Assembly: GCA_977017575.1 (NCBI GenBank)
Contig: CDRNVI010000055.1
Span: 124,001-188,000 of the forward strand
DNA from: Paramoeba atlantica
Taxonomy: Eukaryota; Discosea
Reading direction: 5' to 3'
DNA length: 64,000 bases
Shown here: piece by piece, positions 41,301 to 53,300 of the stretch
Numbering within the stretch: position 1 is the first letter of the stretch
How the letters are laid out: the number at the start of each line of letters is the position of its first letter
Notes under the pieces: model-generated
What the model was told of the DNA's origin: nothing
Seen by the model: the letters and a program-made list of their open reading frames with translations, nothing else
Databases searched by the model: none
Translations under genes and position numbers: made by a program

Positions 41301-42473
41301 ATGTACAAAAATGCCGTTCTCTCACGTCTCCGTTTTCAGTTCGTTATTCACCCCTGTCTATCGTTCGGATCCGTGCTACGCCTTCAGAAGCGAGCCACGT
41401 CTCACATACGGAAATGGATAAACATGGCGCGTGCCGGAAGCTCTGAAGTCCTGTACTCTTGCCGAGGCTGGAATCTTACGAGCCTGTCAAAACTTTGGTA
41501 CGAATGCACGGGAGAATCTATGACGCAAATGAACAAACCCAAAGATCCAAATGTCCTACATACACTTCGCATACGCATACAGGAAGAGCAACACAAACGT
41601 CAAAGAGGTCAAATACGACCCGCTACTTTAATTACAGAACATCTGGATGATCCCCGAATGACTCGTCAACGGCTTCGTGAAGCACATGAGGAGGAAATGA
41701 TCACGCGCTTGCAGCAACGCGCGCCCATCGCAGCCCTATGGTGGCAGTTTCCTACGGATCCAGAAATGGCCCAAGAATTCGCTTCTGCCATAAATGGGAT
41801 CCGGAATGCGAAGATCTCCCGCTTTGTAGCATCCGTCATGACTCTTACACCGCTCCCTTCCCGAGCAGCGCTTGTTCAATGGAGCCGCAGCACCTACAGT
41901 AACATGAAATGCCCTATTTGCAACGACCGAGTGCAAACCGTCAGACACACCCTTTCCGCCTGCACCACTTCACTTCAGCAAGGACGATATACTTTCCGTC
42001 ATAACCTTGTCCTTGCCGAATTTGCGAAACATATTAGGGAAGCACAGGGAACTGAGTTTGCATATTTCGACCTACCAGGAGAGCGTAACCCACCAGCTTG
42101 GCTGAGGGAACACGATACACTGCTCCGTCCCGACGGTTACATTAAACTTCACAATGGGACAGAGTTCCTCATCGAACTCACAGTCCCATGGGAGGAGAAT
42201 GCGGAGAACGCTCATCGGAGAAAATCCGAGAAGTACAACATCCTTTTACATACACGGCGACAGGAAAACCCGGACACCTACATAATAGCCTTTGAAATAG
42301 GTGCCCGGGGATTCCCCAATGGGTCATGCAAATATATTAATGCCATCTTTAACGGCGACCATATTTTGGCCACAAAGTGTCGAGAAAGCATGACACAGAT
42401 GGCCCTCAGGGGGAGTTACATACTCTGGGCTCGCCGAAATGAGGCGACATGGTCGGAGGAGGAAACGTATTGA
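38394..42473 (+). pseudogene. NeS-1 reverse transcriptase and restriction-like endonuclease
   Basis: Homologous to NeS-2 throughout. One Cys/His motif (CQHTCRNKPECAHKCCK, 39306-39356); basic linker; RT (NWRPISLTSALGKTF near 40421, QLDLSNAFGSVPHH near 40636, GVLQGDTLSPIVFL near 40810, AFADDLTILT near 40942); zinc finger CPICNDRVQTVRHTLSAC near 41908; endonuclease LRPDGYIKLHNGTEF ... LTVPWEEN near 42124-42200. The only clear lesion is an in-frame TAA at 40860-40862 where NeS-2 has Glu (AMEVVLR); the frame is the same before and after. The true start lies in the part left of NeS-2 or at an internal ATG. Confidence 0.85.
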
Positions 42474-42675
42474 CATTGTCTTCTAAAAAGGGGGCAATCC
42501 CGTTGAATGCGGGTCATACCCCCGACTTACTCTACTGGAAAGTATGAAAAAAATAAATCATGGAGCTCGACTTCACATTTTAATAGTATTGAGAATTCGT
42601 ATATTTGTGTTTACTAATTAAACCCATGTTTCTTATTTCTACTATGATATACTGGAGCACCGAATCCGGATTGGA

Positions 42676-43089
42676 ATGCAATTATCTACCGTGCTAACCC
42701 CCGAATTACAAGGAGTATGGGAATTCTTACATCAGTGGATCGTGCTAACGCAAAGCAAAGGAAGTGCAAGTTTTGATGACAAGGAACATTTAAAGTTAGG
42801 ACAAATGCTCTTAGATCGATTAAGAATCAAGCAGGCAGTGATGAAGGGAGCCGACCCACAATATGTGGAGACGCACTATGGGAATCAGCGTGATCCAACA
42901 GATCAGCTCGGAACGATGTTGGCTACCAGTATCCAATACAACCGATCTCGGGGACGATCGTACACAACTAACACCCGGGGAATGCGCCGACCCTACGCGA
43001 CCCGACGGTATTATGACCAACCACGATCGTACGAAACCAAGCCATCACGCCCGGATTTTTATTCGCGGGGGTCTGGCGGAACAAAGTGA
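42676..43089 (+). pseudogene. E5 Gag C-terminal part
   Basis: 137 residues matching the end of the E3 Gag: a helical segment (LGQMLLDRLRIKQAVM), then an Arg/Tyr/Gly-rich tail (NRSRGRSYTTNTRG, SRGSGGTK) that probably binds RNA. The N-terminal half is absent. No zinc knuckle. Confidence 0.6.
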
Positions 43090-43134
43090 CTCAGAGAAGT
43101 CCGCCCCCGGGCAAAAAGCCAGTTAAAAGCAAGT

Positions 43135-44174
43135 TTGGAGTTCGGCAGTTTAAGGCAAGTAGTAAGGAAGAAAGAGTCGCAGAAGATAAGTCAGTTACGG
43201 CGCGCCAGAAAGATTCAGAGCGTGCTAAAAAGCAAGTTCAGCGTACCGGGTACCACGAACGGGGGACAAGAACCGCGGGAGGAAGAGAAACCCCGCCAAG
43301 ATACGATACCTGGGCGAATCGATACGCCCCACTCCGCCCCGACTACGGCAGGCGTATATATCCGCGAAGTGCGATACGTCCTGATGGAAATGGGAATAAA
43401 CAATTCCAAAACACAGAGGCAGCTGCTAAACATGTGGGCACGGACGACATGGTTGACACGGGGCCGTTTATTAAGGCAAATGCGAGCAGCAAACCTGACG
43501 CTAGAGGACGGCAGTGTGGTAGCATTTGTCGCGAGCCTCAACGTGCGCAAGCAGACGAAGCACACATACATCAAGCACCTGATCTCAATCCTGACCCAGG
43601 CCAAGAAGCCGGCAACACACTCGCAAATGTACGCGAAGACACTGGTGCGGGAAGGAGCAGCGATACCAGAACGGCAGGCGAAACCGATAACAAAGGACCA
43701 AATAGACAGATTACTCCCGAGCATGACAGCGGACATGGCAATAGTGGTATTAGTCGCGTACAAGACGGCATCTCGTGCAGGCGAGGTATCGAAAATGAAG
43801 AGAAGCGATGTTATAACACTACAGCCAAACCGTGTAGTAATACATTGGGGACAACGAACGAAATCAACGAAAACGCAACCATTTCGCCCCGATTCTTTCG
43901 TGGTGATCGAGGGGGATTATACCGAACGAATATATCGAATATTAAGACAACGAAATTTTTACGGACACACCTGGGCAACGGTTGCACTTCTCACAGCCTC
44001 AAACATGGGGCAGTCCACGGTTTAATGGAACAGGTATCACGAGGAAATCTTACACTCGAAGAGGTAGTGAGAGTGACCCAACACAAGCAATTGGGAACAC
44101 TACTGAGATACTCGGGAACGAACGAGACGACAGCTTTAGCTTTGGGTACCCAAAGGAGTACGCGCACACTGTAA
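43135..44174 (+). pseudogene. E5 tyrosine recombinase
   Basis: Core-binding helices (TTWLTRGRLLRQM near 43450) and catalytic segments VLVAYKTASRAGEV (first Arg, near 43745), SHSLKHGAVHGLMEQ (near 43990) and VTQHKQLGTLLRYSG (Tyr, near 44074) are recognisable. The gene is similar to the E3 recombinase and looks broken about once. A second frame (43086-44174) is open across it. Confidence 0.7.
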
Positions 44175-45997
44175 AAATGAACGAGAACACTTATGGAAAA
44201 CAAGGTACGGAACCAATACGGGAATTGCGCGTACAAAAAGGAGGCGACGAGCGGCTGATCGCATGGTGGGATCGGAGCGCAAAGGATAGCGCGTGGAATC
44301 CGCGTCGTGTGTGGTCACGACTGCATAGGAAAACCGAGCGACCTACTCCAGAGATGATGGAAGCAGTACCAATACATGCGCAGCGAGTGGAGCCCTTAGA
44401 CCTGGAACGGGCTAAGTGGTTGATGCTACCACATATAAGAGAGCGATTCGATTATCTGTGGAACGAAATTACACGACCGTCCGTCTCGCCATACTTGAAA
44501 AATAATTCGCCCGTCAGCAAAGATGACTTAAGCCACGCCGACGTCAAGTCTCTACTCGGAGCGGACATCATCGAAAGAGTGGATAACGAAAGCACAGAAC
44601 CCACAAGAGCATGGGTATTTCCTTTTACCAATCTGGAACAACGAGAGGGAAAGTTCAGAAGGCGATTTATAGCGTGGCCGAAGGAGCATAATAATGCAAT
44701 CGAAGAATCATATGACGCGGTGGTACCGTTACAACAACCGGTAACGTACACGGCCAAGGTACAGGAAGAAACGGCAACATTGCGTGACCTCGCCTCGGCA
44801 TTTTATCAGGTGGAATTGCCAGGAACAACAAGATCATACTATCGGTTTCGACATAACGGAGCGATATATCAGATGAAACGCATGCCGATGGGGCACGCTA
44901 TGGCCCCAGAAGTTATGCAAACGCTAACGGGGATTATAGCGGGGCACACGGCTTATACGACGGCTCCCAGTGAATGACAAAGGTGGGGCTCTCCTGACAT
45001 ATATGTCGATGGGTTACGAATGTGTTCGTCATGGGCGGCGTGTACGGATTATGGAGCTTGGGTCGACGCCCGAGCAAAATACATTGGGGCAATCTTCAAG
45101 GAGAATGATACAACGGCAGTCATTGACTATGAATGGCTCGGTGTGCAGTACAATCATGCAAAGAATAGTTATAGAATGTCAACACGGTTCATTGATAAAA
45201 TCCCAGGAACTTTGCCGTTACAGTCTTATTTCTGTTATTACGAAACGCTATGCGCACGACTGGTATACGCGTCCGGAATCTTGTCTATAAACATGCCCAA
45301 ATATTATTGGACCATCAAGTACACTCGCAGACAAGTGTCAAAAATGAATAAGGGTCTTATCGGGGAGATGAATATGACGCAACCTCCCGAAGGCGCCCTG
45401 AGGCAGTTGCATACATGGGCACACGAAGTACGAAGTAACGAATGGCAACAATATCACGAGCCATCTTTCCAGGCCGCGACTATGTACACCGATGCATCCT
45501 TAGACGGCTGGGGGGCAGTACTATTTCTTCCCGATGGCACCGTGTACGGAACAGGGGCGGCCTGGGCGAAGAAGACGAAGATAAATGAGGGCGAGGCCCT
45601 GGCGATAGAAAGGGCGTTGTACGCGTTTCAAAAACATTGGGACCAAATGCTTAAAATCTATATACATATTGACAACACAAGTGTGCACTACGCGTTGCGG
45701 AAACAATGGGCCGAATCAGAAGCAATAGCCCGCGTGCTGGCGAGGCTACTGGAAGTAGCAGCGACACAACGCATGACACTCATTCCAAGATACGTAACGA
45801 CTAAAGAAAACTGCGCTGATCCGTGGAGTAGGAATCGGTTTGATACCTGGCGAAAGGGGGGAATATACGAACTGATTCAAAGTCGGACTGGCGAAAGGGC
45901 GGGTGCGGACGGCCCGCTCGTTAGTAACAATGCAAGTTTAACGGATAGAGAAAATGAGCATGCATACACGAATAAAGGACAGTATTTGAAATTATAA
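44174..45997 (+). pseudogene. E5 reverse transcriptase-RNase H
   Basis: RT: RRRFIAWPKEHNNAI near 44658, LRDLASAFYQVELP near 44780, MPMGHAMAPEVMQ near 44883, motif-C box YVDGL near 45000. RNase H: MYTDASLDGWGAV near 45481, KINEGEALAIERAL, HIDNTSVHYALRKQW, ENCADPWSRN near 45808. About one or two breaks. Close to E3. Confidence 0.75.
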
Positions 45998-46039
45998 TAA
46001 GGTGGAAGCAAATAATTTCCTACAAATTATGCAAGTAAG

Positions 46040-49000
46040 TTTTACCTTTTACTAATCCATAGTTACGCTAAATGACTTCGAAGAATGACAGATGTACGCC
46101 GCAACCTGATTACTACTCTTTTTCTTTGAAATGGGCATGCTCACGCGTGCCAAAGCGAAGGAGACGGGGGTAGCTCCCGTCGTCCAGTCGCTTCCCCCCA
46201 CACGCCGGAAGAAGAGACTCCCCGCGGAAAAGCCAACGCTACTACCGCCGCCATCGCCACCACCGCCCCAGCAACGATCGCCACCACCACCACAGCCACC
46301 ACTGCAGCCACCACCGCAACGATCGGACCAATCGTCAATCAATTTCACGGCCCCGAAGTCGCGTGAGCCATCATGCAACAGACCGGAGAAAGGCAGCGCG
46401 AGTTGCGAAACAAGCGTATCAACAAAGAACACCTCCCTAACCTCTTACCCTTCAATAGGCAAAGCGCCGCCCGGTAAAATCGTCATCCGTCGACGCGGCA
46501 CTCGTTATAGATCCTTCCAGCACCTGCTTGATACAATGAAAGAACAGGAGGCTGTCGCAAAAGAAACCGCCACGAAGGAAGCTGCCGCGAAAGCGATAAC
46601 AGCGAAACAGGCTTCACAAGAAGGACTCGAAAAAGTAATTCCAAACCGGGTAGCGGTAAATCAGACAAATCGGCTGGCGGCCATCGGGAAAGTGGCCGAT
46701 TTTGTCGGGAAAACAGTCTGGAAGGGACTTCAAACCCTCAACGGAGCTCATTTATTGAAGAGAGATGAAAGCCCACTAAAAAAACAATACGTCAACGGCT
46801 ACTCAAATCATGGGGAGGGATGGTTTCACGACGTGCGAGGTTTCGACATCTTCTCCGACGCGCCCGAAGGGGATACACCTGATACGTATTTCACGCCTGT
46901 AAAACCCGATTATCGGACTCCCAACGATGATGAAACACCACCTACATGTACATCGCGTGCATCACAATCGGAGCAGGATGAAAATGAAACGGCGGGAGAC
47001 TTCCACGATTGCGAATCTCCTCCACCCTTTTCCACCACCAAGGCAGAGGCCGCCGTCTCGAATGCACAGGCTGGACACGCAGAAACAAGAACTCTTTCTC
47101 CGCAATATCCCCCCCTCCCAGCACCTCTTCCGGTAGACAACGAAAACAACCCGTCGATCCCACTACCGATCGGTGAACTTTACACTGCCGGAGTGGTTGA
47201 AAGAGAGGATGGTGATTATAGCATAGGGGAGATAATTCAACCCACCGAAAATCAGGAAGGTACGACAGAAGGAGGACACGAGCCCGACAAGGTCAACTCG
47301 ATCGATCCGCATGCCAGACACGACGACTTAGAAAGAATTTGCTTCGACGAAGAAGTCGATTCTGGACGGCTATGCACTGAGCTTGGGTCTATGTCACCGC
47401 AGTCTCACTATCCGATTCCCGCCGATCATTTGTGGAATGCCTCGAAACATGTCAAAAAGGGAGCGATGTGCACCATCGCATGGACATTCGATAACCGAGA
47501 CCAGATCAATATATCTATTGGCAAAGTTACCAGCGTGAATAGGAGAAAAGGTGTCGCCAAATTGAACTTGCAATACAAAGGTATTGCAGGCCACAAGATC
47601 GATGAAGAATTTTTCGGAACGCTGCCACCACAAGAAACGGTTAGAGTGTACAAAATTATATGGCACTGTACTCCACCGCCCCCAGAAACCTGTCCACCAA
47701 AGCTGAACCAGTCGATCCCGCACATTCCCAATGCAGCCCTTCCCGTCCCTGATTGGACTGACGACGACCTGGACCGCGCACCTATCCCAACATCACGAGT
47801 TATGAAGCCTGAGTTAATACCAGGCGTCATCGTCACTTACCGAGAAATAATGAGTGACTACGCGAACGGCCCTTACCCACAAAGACACAAAATCTGGCAC
47901 GCGGTCCTCTCGGCCATGAAAACATCCTTAGCTACACTTCGACAACAATCCAATCGCAACAGACGTCGGCGACCATTCCCGCCGGAGGAAACAGCGCGAG
48001 ACTCAGCCCAACAGAATACGAAAGATGGGAAAGCACTTTTGGATCGTTCGAATGGAAAAGAAGACAATGGAGACGAACTTTCGGAGAACAAGGGAGACCT
48101 CACGGCTTCTGATAAACGAGCCATTAAAAGAGCAACACGGCTCGTGATAGAAGGATATGCCAGGAAAGGAGCTCAAGTGCTTGACCGCAAAATTAAGAAG
48201 CAATACTTATCCGAAGAAGAGACATTCAAGAAACTTCAAGACTTACACCCACAAAACCCATACGAACTTGATCTTCCATGTGACGCCCCCCTAATAGGCG
48301 GACTCACCCCTACTGAACTCCGCTCTGCTGGGTTGCGCCTCGCCAAAGGAGCTAGCCCCGGACCAACTGGTACGACGGACACGATAGTACGCATACTCAT
48401 CGATGACCCTGTATGCTGCGGGAGTCTTTGCCACATGATTCAGGACCTGATCAATGGATTTCTCACTAAAGAACTGATGCGCCGATTAACACGAGCAAGG
48501 TTAATTGGTATTCCCAAGCCTGACGGAGGCATCCGCCCGATCGCAATTGGTGAAGTCCTAATGAAACTTTCTGGCTTGGTCCTTGTTCAGCGATTTGAAC
48601 CCACCCTGCAACCGCTATTTGCGCCGCTCCAACAAGGAGTTCTATCCAAGTCAGGCTGCGAGAAGATTGTACATCGGCTAAACTCCCTATATCGCGACGG
48701 CTCGTGCATCCTATCCGTAGATGTAAAAAACGCCTTCAACTCCCCATCGCGACCAGCCCTGGCGAAAGCCGTATATGGTCTTGCTACATTGAAACCCTTC
48801 CAGAGGTTTTTCTATGCTGAATACGCAACGGCATCTGAGCTGCTATACTACGGAAATCAAGGTCAACATGTAGGAACAATTCCAAGCACAAATGGTGTCC
48901 GACAAGGGTCCACACTTTCATCGGTTTATTTCTGTGCCCTATTGCAACCAATCCTTGAAACTCTGTCTGCAGAGCACCCTGATATCACAATCAACGCTTA

Positions 49001-50740
49001 TGTCGATGATGTAACTATTGCGTCAAAAAACCCCGAGCGATTGGCCAGTGCCTTCTCCCGACTAAAAACGCTTCTAGAGGAACAAAATCTAATAGTTGCT
49101 CCCAAAAAATGTGTCTGGTTTGGCGGACTGGAAGAAGAACCATTACCACAAGAATTAGAGAGCGCCGGGGTAATCACCAAAAAAAAATTCCTTGGGGCTT
49201 TCATCGGGGACGACGAATCGGTCAGCGAACGCTTAATACAGTCACTGACGAAGCACAACGACAGCTTCCGACGGCTCAAATTGATGGGGGTTAACAATGT
49301 ATCGTGCAATCTGCTTTCCAGATGTATAAACGTTAGACAGGCCTACCACCTCCGTGCACACAACCCCACCGCTTCAGCTGAACTAGCGACCCGATTCGAC
49401 AAAGAGGTAGAAAACGTTCTTACATCATGGTTCGGACATCTCTCGGATGAACAAATCGCGTTGCTGCGAATGCCCACAAAAAAAGGAGGACTTGGCTTGA
49501 CAGACTGCTCTTCCACGCGAGAGGCCGCGTACCGCTCCTCATGCCACTCTGTTCTTGAGCGCCCCATAAACAATTCAGCTCGGACAGATGGAATCACGGA
49601 GCGAAATGTTGGATCAGCGGACCACCTTCAGAGCAACATACCTCCTGTAGACGAAACCACGACGGCGGCTCAAAAGCACATCAAAATTTGGAAAAAGAGC
49701 AATCAAACATAGCGAGCAATCAAACATAGCGAAGGTACTCGAAAAAGTAACACACAAAGGCAATAACGGATGGACGCACTCTGACGCGCGACTCATACCA
49801 TCACACCTGTTCAGTCTCGCCGTCATGCCCCGATTGGGAATCGCTCACCCAGATCTGCCATCACACATCACATGCCCCGGCTGCAGAATTCTTCTTGACT
49901 CCGATTCAATCTTGACACACATCATGGGCTGTACAAAATGCGGTGGTCTCAATGCCACGACTAAACACAACACTCTGGTCAACTTCATTTACGAACTCTG
50001 TATGAAAACAGGCATTCCGTGCGAAAAGGAGCCCCGTGCACTGTCAACTTTCCGCTGCACACAATGTAACGAGATCGTTAACCCCAATCACCGAAAACTT
50101 CACGAGAAAACGTGTGGTGGGCGGTCGTTTCATCGGTCCGGTCCTGACATTGTTATATATTGGGCAACCGGCGAGATATACTACGATCTAACAGTCATCC
50201 ACGAATTGGCACCCTCAAACCTTGACACAAAGTGTGCACATTTATTCCGCGACGCCTGTCGACGAAAACATGACACATACGTCAAGACCGGGAAGATCAT
50301 GGCTGAAAGCTTTCAATGTATACCTGTCCTCTCAGGGGGTGCAATGCATTCAAACACGAAGGCTCTTATGGATGCTCTCGCAGATGCCTGTGGAATGCAG
50401 CGCAAACGGGTTTATGCCGAATTTCAGCTATTGTTGCAGGAGCTTAATGGGGCGGTAGCATATTCACAGCTGAGTCGATACCTTCGCAAGGAGGATAAAA
50501 GTCGGGAATATGCCTTCTAAAGCACGGAACAATGCGTCTTCGCCAGTGCACTGATTTCAATTCGCTGAGAATCTAACGCTGAGAATCTAAGAACATATAA
50601 TATAAGAATGAGAAAAAAAAAGATATTTTCTTAAATGGGGGGTAGCGTTCTTTATAAAAAGATCCATGCAAAATAGATAAAGACAAGCAGGATGAATTTA
50701 ACGCCAATTTATTTGACGCGTGGCAAAAAAGTAACCATGG
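46040..50740 (+). mobile_element. CRE-A, CRE/SLACS-type LINE, nearly complete
   Basis: About 4.7 kb: 5' leader of about 90 bp with a pyrimidine stretch (CTACTCTTTTTCTTTG near 46110), one long gene (46131-50520, broken once) and about 220 bp of AT-rich 3' region with GAGAATCTAA repeats (near 50567-50591) and an A-run. Its right edge coincides with the second CCCCTCAGGGA (50741-50751). No spliced-leader-like sequence was found at the 5' end. Confidence 0.65.
46131..50520 (+). pseudogene. CRE-A reverse transcriptase with restriction-like endonuclease
   Basis: Starts at ATG 46131 (MGMLTRAKAKE). Pro-rich stretch (about residues 38-66), Ala/Lys/Glu-rich helix (about 135-170), conserved CRE segment (GAMCTIAWTFD near 47461 to VRVYKIIW near 47666), Arg-rich patch, RT (LAKGASPGPTGTTDT near 48340, DVKNAFNSPSR near 48720, NGVRQGSTLSSVY near 48892, NAYVDDVTIAS near 48994), zinc fingers (CPGCRILL...HIMGCTKCGG near 49873-49947; CTQCNEIVNPNHRKLHEKTC near 50056-50115) and endonuclease (SGPDIVIYWATGEIYYDLTV near 50137-50196). 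The frame is lost around an exact 17-bp tandem duplication (GAGCAATCAAACATAGC, 49697-49713 and 49714-49730), with both halves otherwise open. Confidence 0.9.
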
Positions 50741-50751
50741 CCCCTCAGGGA

Positions 50752-51052
50752 ACCAGCTCCCTTACCCGGCTTAAACCTCTTGGGTAAGCTGTGTTGACGT
50801 ACAATTCGTCGACGCATCGTGTCGGCAACAGCACGTTGGTGCCGCCTTGGGCAAGCGGAAACTGGTAAAGGACGTCGGCCTCGGAACCTCCAAATCTGTC
50901 TGTGAAGGGTCTGGCTTGCCAGTGACCATCCGGAGCAATGGATTTGGATTGGATTTGGCAGTTATGCATCTCCGGCTGCTCCCCCGTCCCAGTGACGGGA
51001 CCCCGGGGCCGGACGACCCCTGTCGCGGTACGGCTGTTCGGGAGGCCGTGCC
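50752..51052 (+). other. E6 stretch left of the recombinase gene
   Basis: GC-rich and with no assigned gene; a frame rich in Gly, Pro and Arg is open in places. It follows the second CCCCTCAGGGA and should be the E6 sequence between Gag and recombinase. Confidence 0.35.
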
Positions 51053-52070
51053 GTGGAGAAAGTAAACTGCCCTGGTCCCGGCCAGGTCCCGATCAGAGAT
51101 TATATTTTAGGTCACGATCAGATTTTGAAAAACATAAATTATATAGAGCTTCCGGAAGACGTGTTAGACAGCCGCGTGCAACGAGCGGAAGACATTTTCC
51201 GCGAAAAGTTTTCTCCTGGAACGCAGGGGATCATGAAAAGAACATGGAGGAGATTCGTGAGTTTCGTGGAAGGAGTCCACACCTTGGGATATGTGCTAGA
51301 CGAAGAGAGAATGCTTGCAGCTTTCGCTCTCCATCTATACGACCAAGAGAAGGTAAAAGGTCAAACGGTGGTACACTACCTGTGCCATCTGGTAAACGAG
51401 TACTCGCTCTCGGGGGTAAAACTGGATATAGCTCGAATAGACGCTTTGAAAGCGGCCATGATGAGGAGGGCCACTCCCGCTATAAAGGCAAATCCTATGA
51501 CCCACGAACAAGTAATTCAATTTTTGGATCAACCGCAGTTAACAGAGATCGAAAAAACGTTCGTGATGGTTTATTGGCTCAGCGGACAGAGACCTAGAGA
51601 ACTGTTAGCTCTGGACGTAGACGAAGTGTCAGTGACTTCCGAGGCGAACGACGAAACTCACCTAGCCATATGGATGCTAAGTCATACCAAGAATGTTACG
51701 AATCAGGAAAGAAGTACTCCGCGCTGCATAAGAATGGTGGTCCCGCTGGTCTGGAGGACAATTCGGACGTCTCTGTGGAATGCTCGCCGGTTAGGTCGCG
51801 AACAGTGGTTCGAGGGAGTAGAATGGAGAACTCTAAATCTCGCCTTGAAGGAATTACCGGCGGCGCTGAATCACCCTCGACTGAGACAGTTTCAGTCTAT
51901 ATTCCATTCGCAGGGGAGCGCTCCAACACCTGGCGGCTTTGGAAGTCTCAGCGCAAGACATTCAATGTTTGACTCGGCACGTATCGGAAAACTCTCTCCG
52001 AGCGTATCTGGGATCCTATATGGATCCGAAAGCGGTAAAAGGTCTGGAAGTGTCCAGACTATTAGGACAA
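51053..52070 (+). pseudogene. E6 tyrosine recombinase
   Basis: N-terminal core-binding helices (KRTWRRFVSFVEGVHTLGY near 51237) and a catalytic domain with VYWLSGQRPRELLAL (first Arg, near 51570), an RRGALQHLAALEV-type H-x-x-R box near 51910-51950, and LTRHVSENSLRAYLGSY (Tyr, near 51967-52017). It differs strongly from the E2-E5 recombinases. It looks broken about once. Confidence 0.65.
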
Positions 52071-53300
52071 CCCGCTCCCCTGTATTCAGAATTTCCTGTA
52101 GAAGAGAGTCGAACGACTACGTTGGAAAATACCCCGCGGACCCCATCAACGAGGGGGTCGATCATCGAGATCGATTCACCTCTCCCGGGGACCCAAATTT
52201 TCCCCAGGTTAATGGAGAAAAGGGTTCCTTGCGAAATGAGGCAGGCGGACCCATCGGAGCAACAGGACAGTTTTATACCCGTGGACTCACCTGTCGAAAC
52301 GACGAGTTTAAACCCCCCCTGCTCGAACCACCAGAGGTTCGAGACACCCCTGTATCAAAAGGTGGCACGAGCATTTCCGTTATCAAACCTGTTTCCTCAT
52401 TTTCCCCCGCCCGACAACGTGTCAATATTGGCCAGAAGCGTTCCTGTTTCCACCGTACCGGAACTCACTCCTCCGTTTTCCGAGAGCCCTTGCAAACGAG
52501 ATCAAAACCATCGATTCCCATCAGCACTACGAAACCCGTTTGGAACCCCCCCTCCTTTTCAATTGCTTGCCACCCCTGTTTTCGGGTCGGCCCCCCATCA
52601 ACAGGGTGTTCGAAGTCAATTACACTTTCCCCTTTCCCCTTGCCCTGTCCAGCCGAAGATCAATCGGGAAACAGATGCTCCAGTCCAGGCCTTATTTCTA
52701 GCCACGACACCACGGACAGAAAACCCAGATCCGATAAGGACCCCCTCTGCCTCGCGGTCCGAGGTCCCTCAGGAAGATACTCCGGATCCGAGGGGGGTTT
52801 CTCCTGCCCCTCGCGCGGCTACATCACATCTGAAGACGCTGGGTCAGGGGGAATGTTCGCATGCTCTTCGGGAAGCAACCCCATATCAGGAAGCATCAAA
52901 CCGCGCCACCCCACTTCTCACACCCGGTTTCGCCACCCCGCCGACCCCGTTCAATTTCCTGACGTTTCGGGATGCAGATCATTGGACCCCACCTCCGCAA
53001 CCAACGCCGCCACCAAACCCCGCCTCAATAATTCATTACGATCCCCCGCCGCAGATAAAAAGGCACAGAGTTCCTGCATACCTGTACAACCCAACGGGGA
53101 CGGACTACGCGTTCCCAGTTCAATCACGAGCGAGATTCAAAAAAGCCAAACTGGACGAACAAGAGCGGAAACTGGCAAAAGCGGAACAGGAGGATATGGA
53201 AGCTTTAAGAGAGATGGAGACCGATATAGAGCGGGACCTACATGTCCCAACAAAAACGAGGCGATCACAGATAGTGGAGCCTGCGTCGCCGCACCAATAG
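52020..53300 (+). CDS. E6 proline-rich protein region
   Basis: Open frame rich in Pro, Ser and Thr (TPPPFQLL, PPPQPTPPPNP) with a charged coiled-coil end (EQERKLAKAEQEDMEALREM near 53155). It continues in the frame of the recombinase C-terminus and runs up to the RT/RNase H gene. A structural or linker role is possible. In the second frame the same stretch is also open, without recognisable domains. Confidence 0.45.
   Translation: MDPKAVKGLEVSRLLGQPAPLYSEFPVEESRTTTLENTPRTPSTRGSIIEIDSPLPGTQIFPRLMEKRVPCEMRQADPSEQQDSFIPVDSPVETTSLNPPCSNHQRFETPLYQKVARAFPLSNLFPHFPPPDNVSILARSVPVSTVPELTPPFSESPCKRDQNHRFPSALRNPFGTPPPFQLLATPVFGSAPHQQGVRSQLHFPLSPCPVQPKINRETDAPVQALFLATTPRTENPDPIRTPSASRSEVPQEDTPDPRGVSPAPRAATSHLKTLGQGECSHALREATPYQEASNRATPLLTPGFATPPTPFNFLTFRDADHWTPPPQPTPPPNPASIIHYDPPPQIKRHRVPAYLYNPTGTDYAFPVQSRARFKKAKLDEQERKLAKAEQEDMEALREMETDIERDLHVPTKTRRSQIVEPASPHQ

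Larger units (their letters stand above)
32522..42561 (+). mobile_element. NeS-1, R2/NeSL-like LINE with a spliced-leader 5' end, interrupted by NeS-2
   Basis: Target repeat GGAGCTCGAC at 32512-32521 and 42562-42571. The element starts with a spliced-leader-like sequence (32529-32551), then a Cys/His-rich N-terminal frame (32579-33288), NeS-2 on the opposite strand (33289-38168), the remaining coding region (38394-42473) and a short 3' region. That region can form a stem (GGGGGCAATCCCG / CGGGTCATACCCCC near 42491-42524) and ends in an A-rich AAAAAAATAAATCAT. Without NeS-2 it is about 5.2 kb. Confidence 0.75.
42600..46040 (+). mobile_element. YR (VIPER-like) retroelement E5, left-truncated
   Basis: Parts: C-terminal Gag (42676-43089), recombinase (~43135-44174), RT/RNase H (~44174-45997) and a short tail with a form of the end motif (GGGTGCGGACGGCCCGCTCG near 45900). 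NeS-1 appears to sit at its left side. It is closest to E3 and broken about three times. Confidence 0.65.

Noticed and set aside
46230-46330. Genuine minus-strand genes opposite the Pro-rich start of CRE-A
   Set aside because: The minus-strand frames are Gly/Val/Ala-rich mirror images of CCG and CCA repeats and match nothing else in the window.
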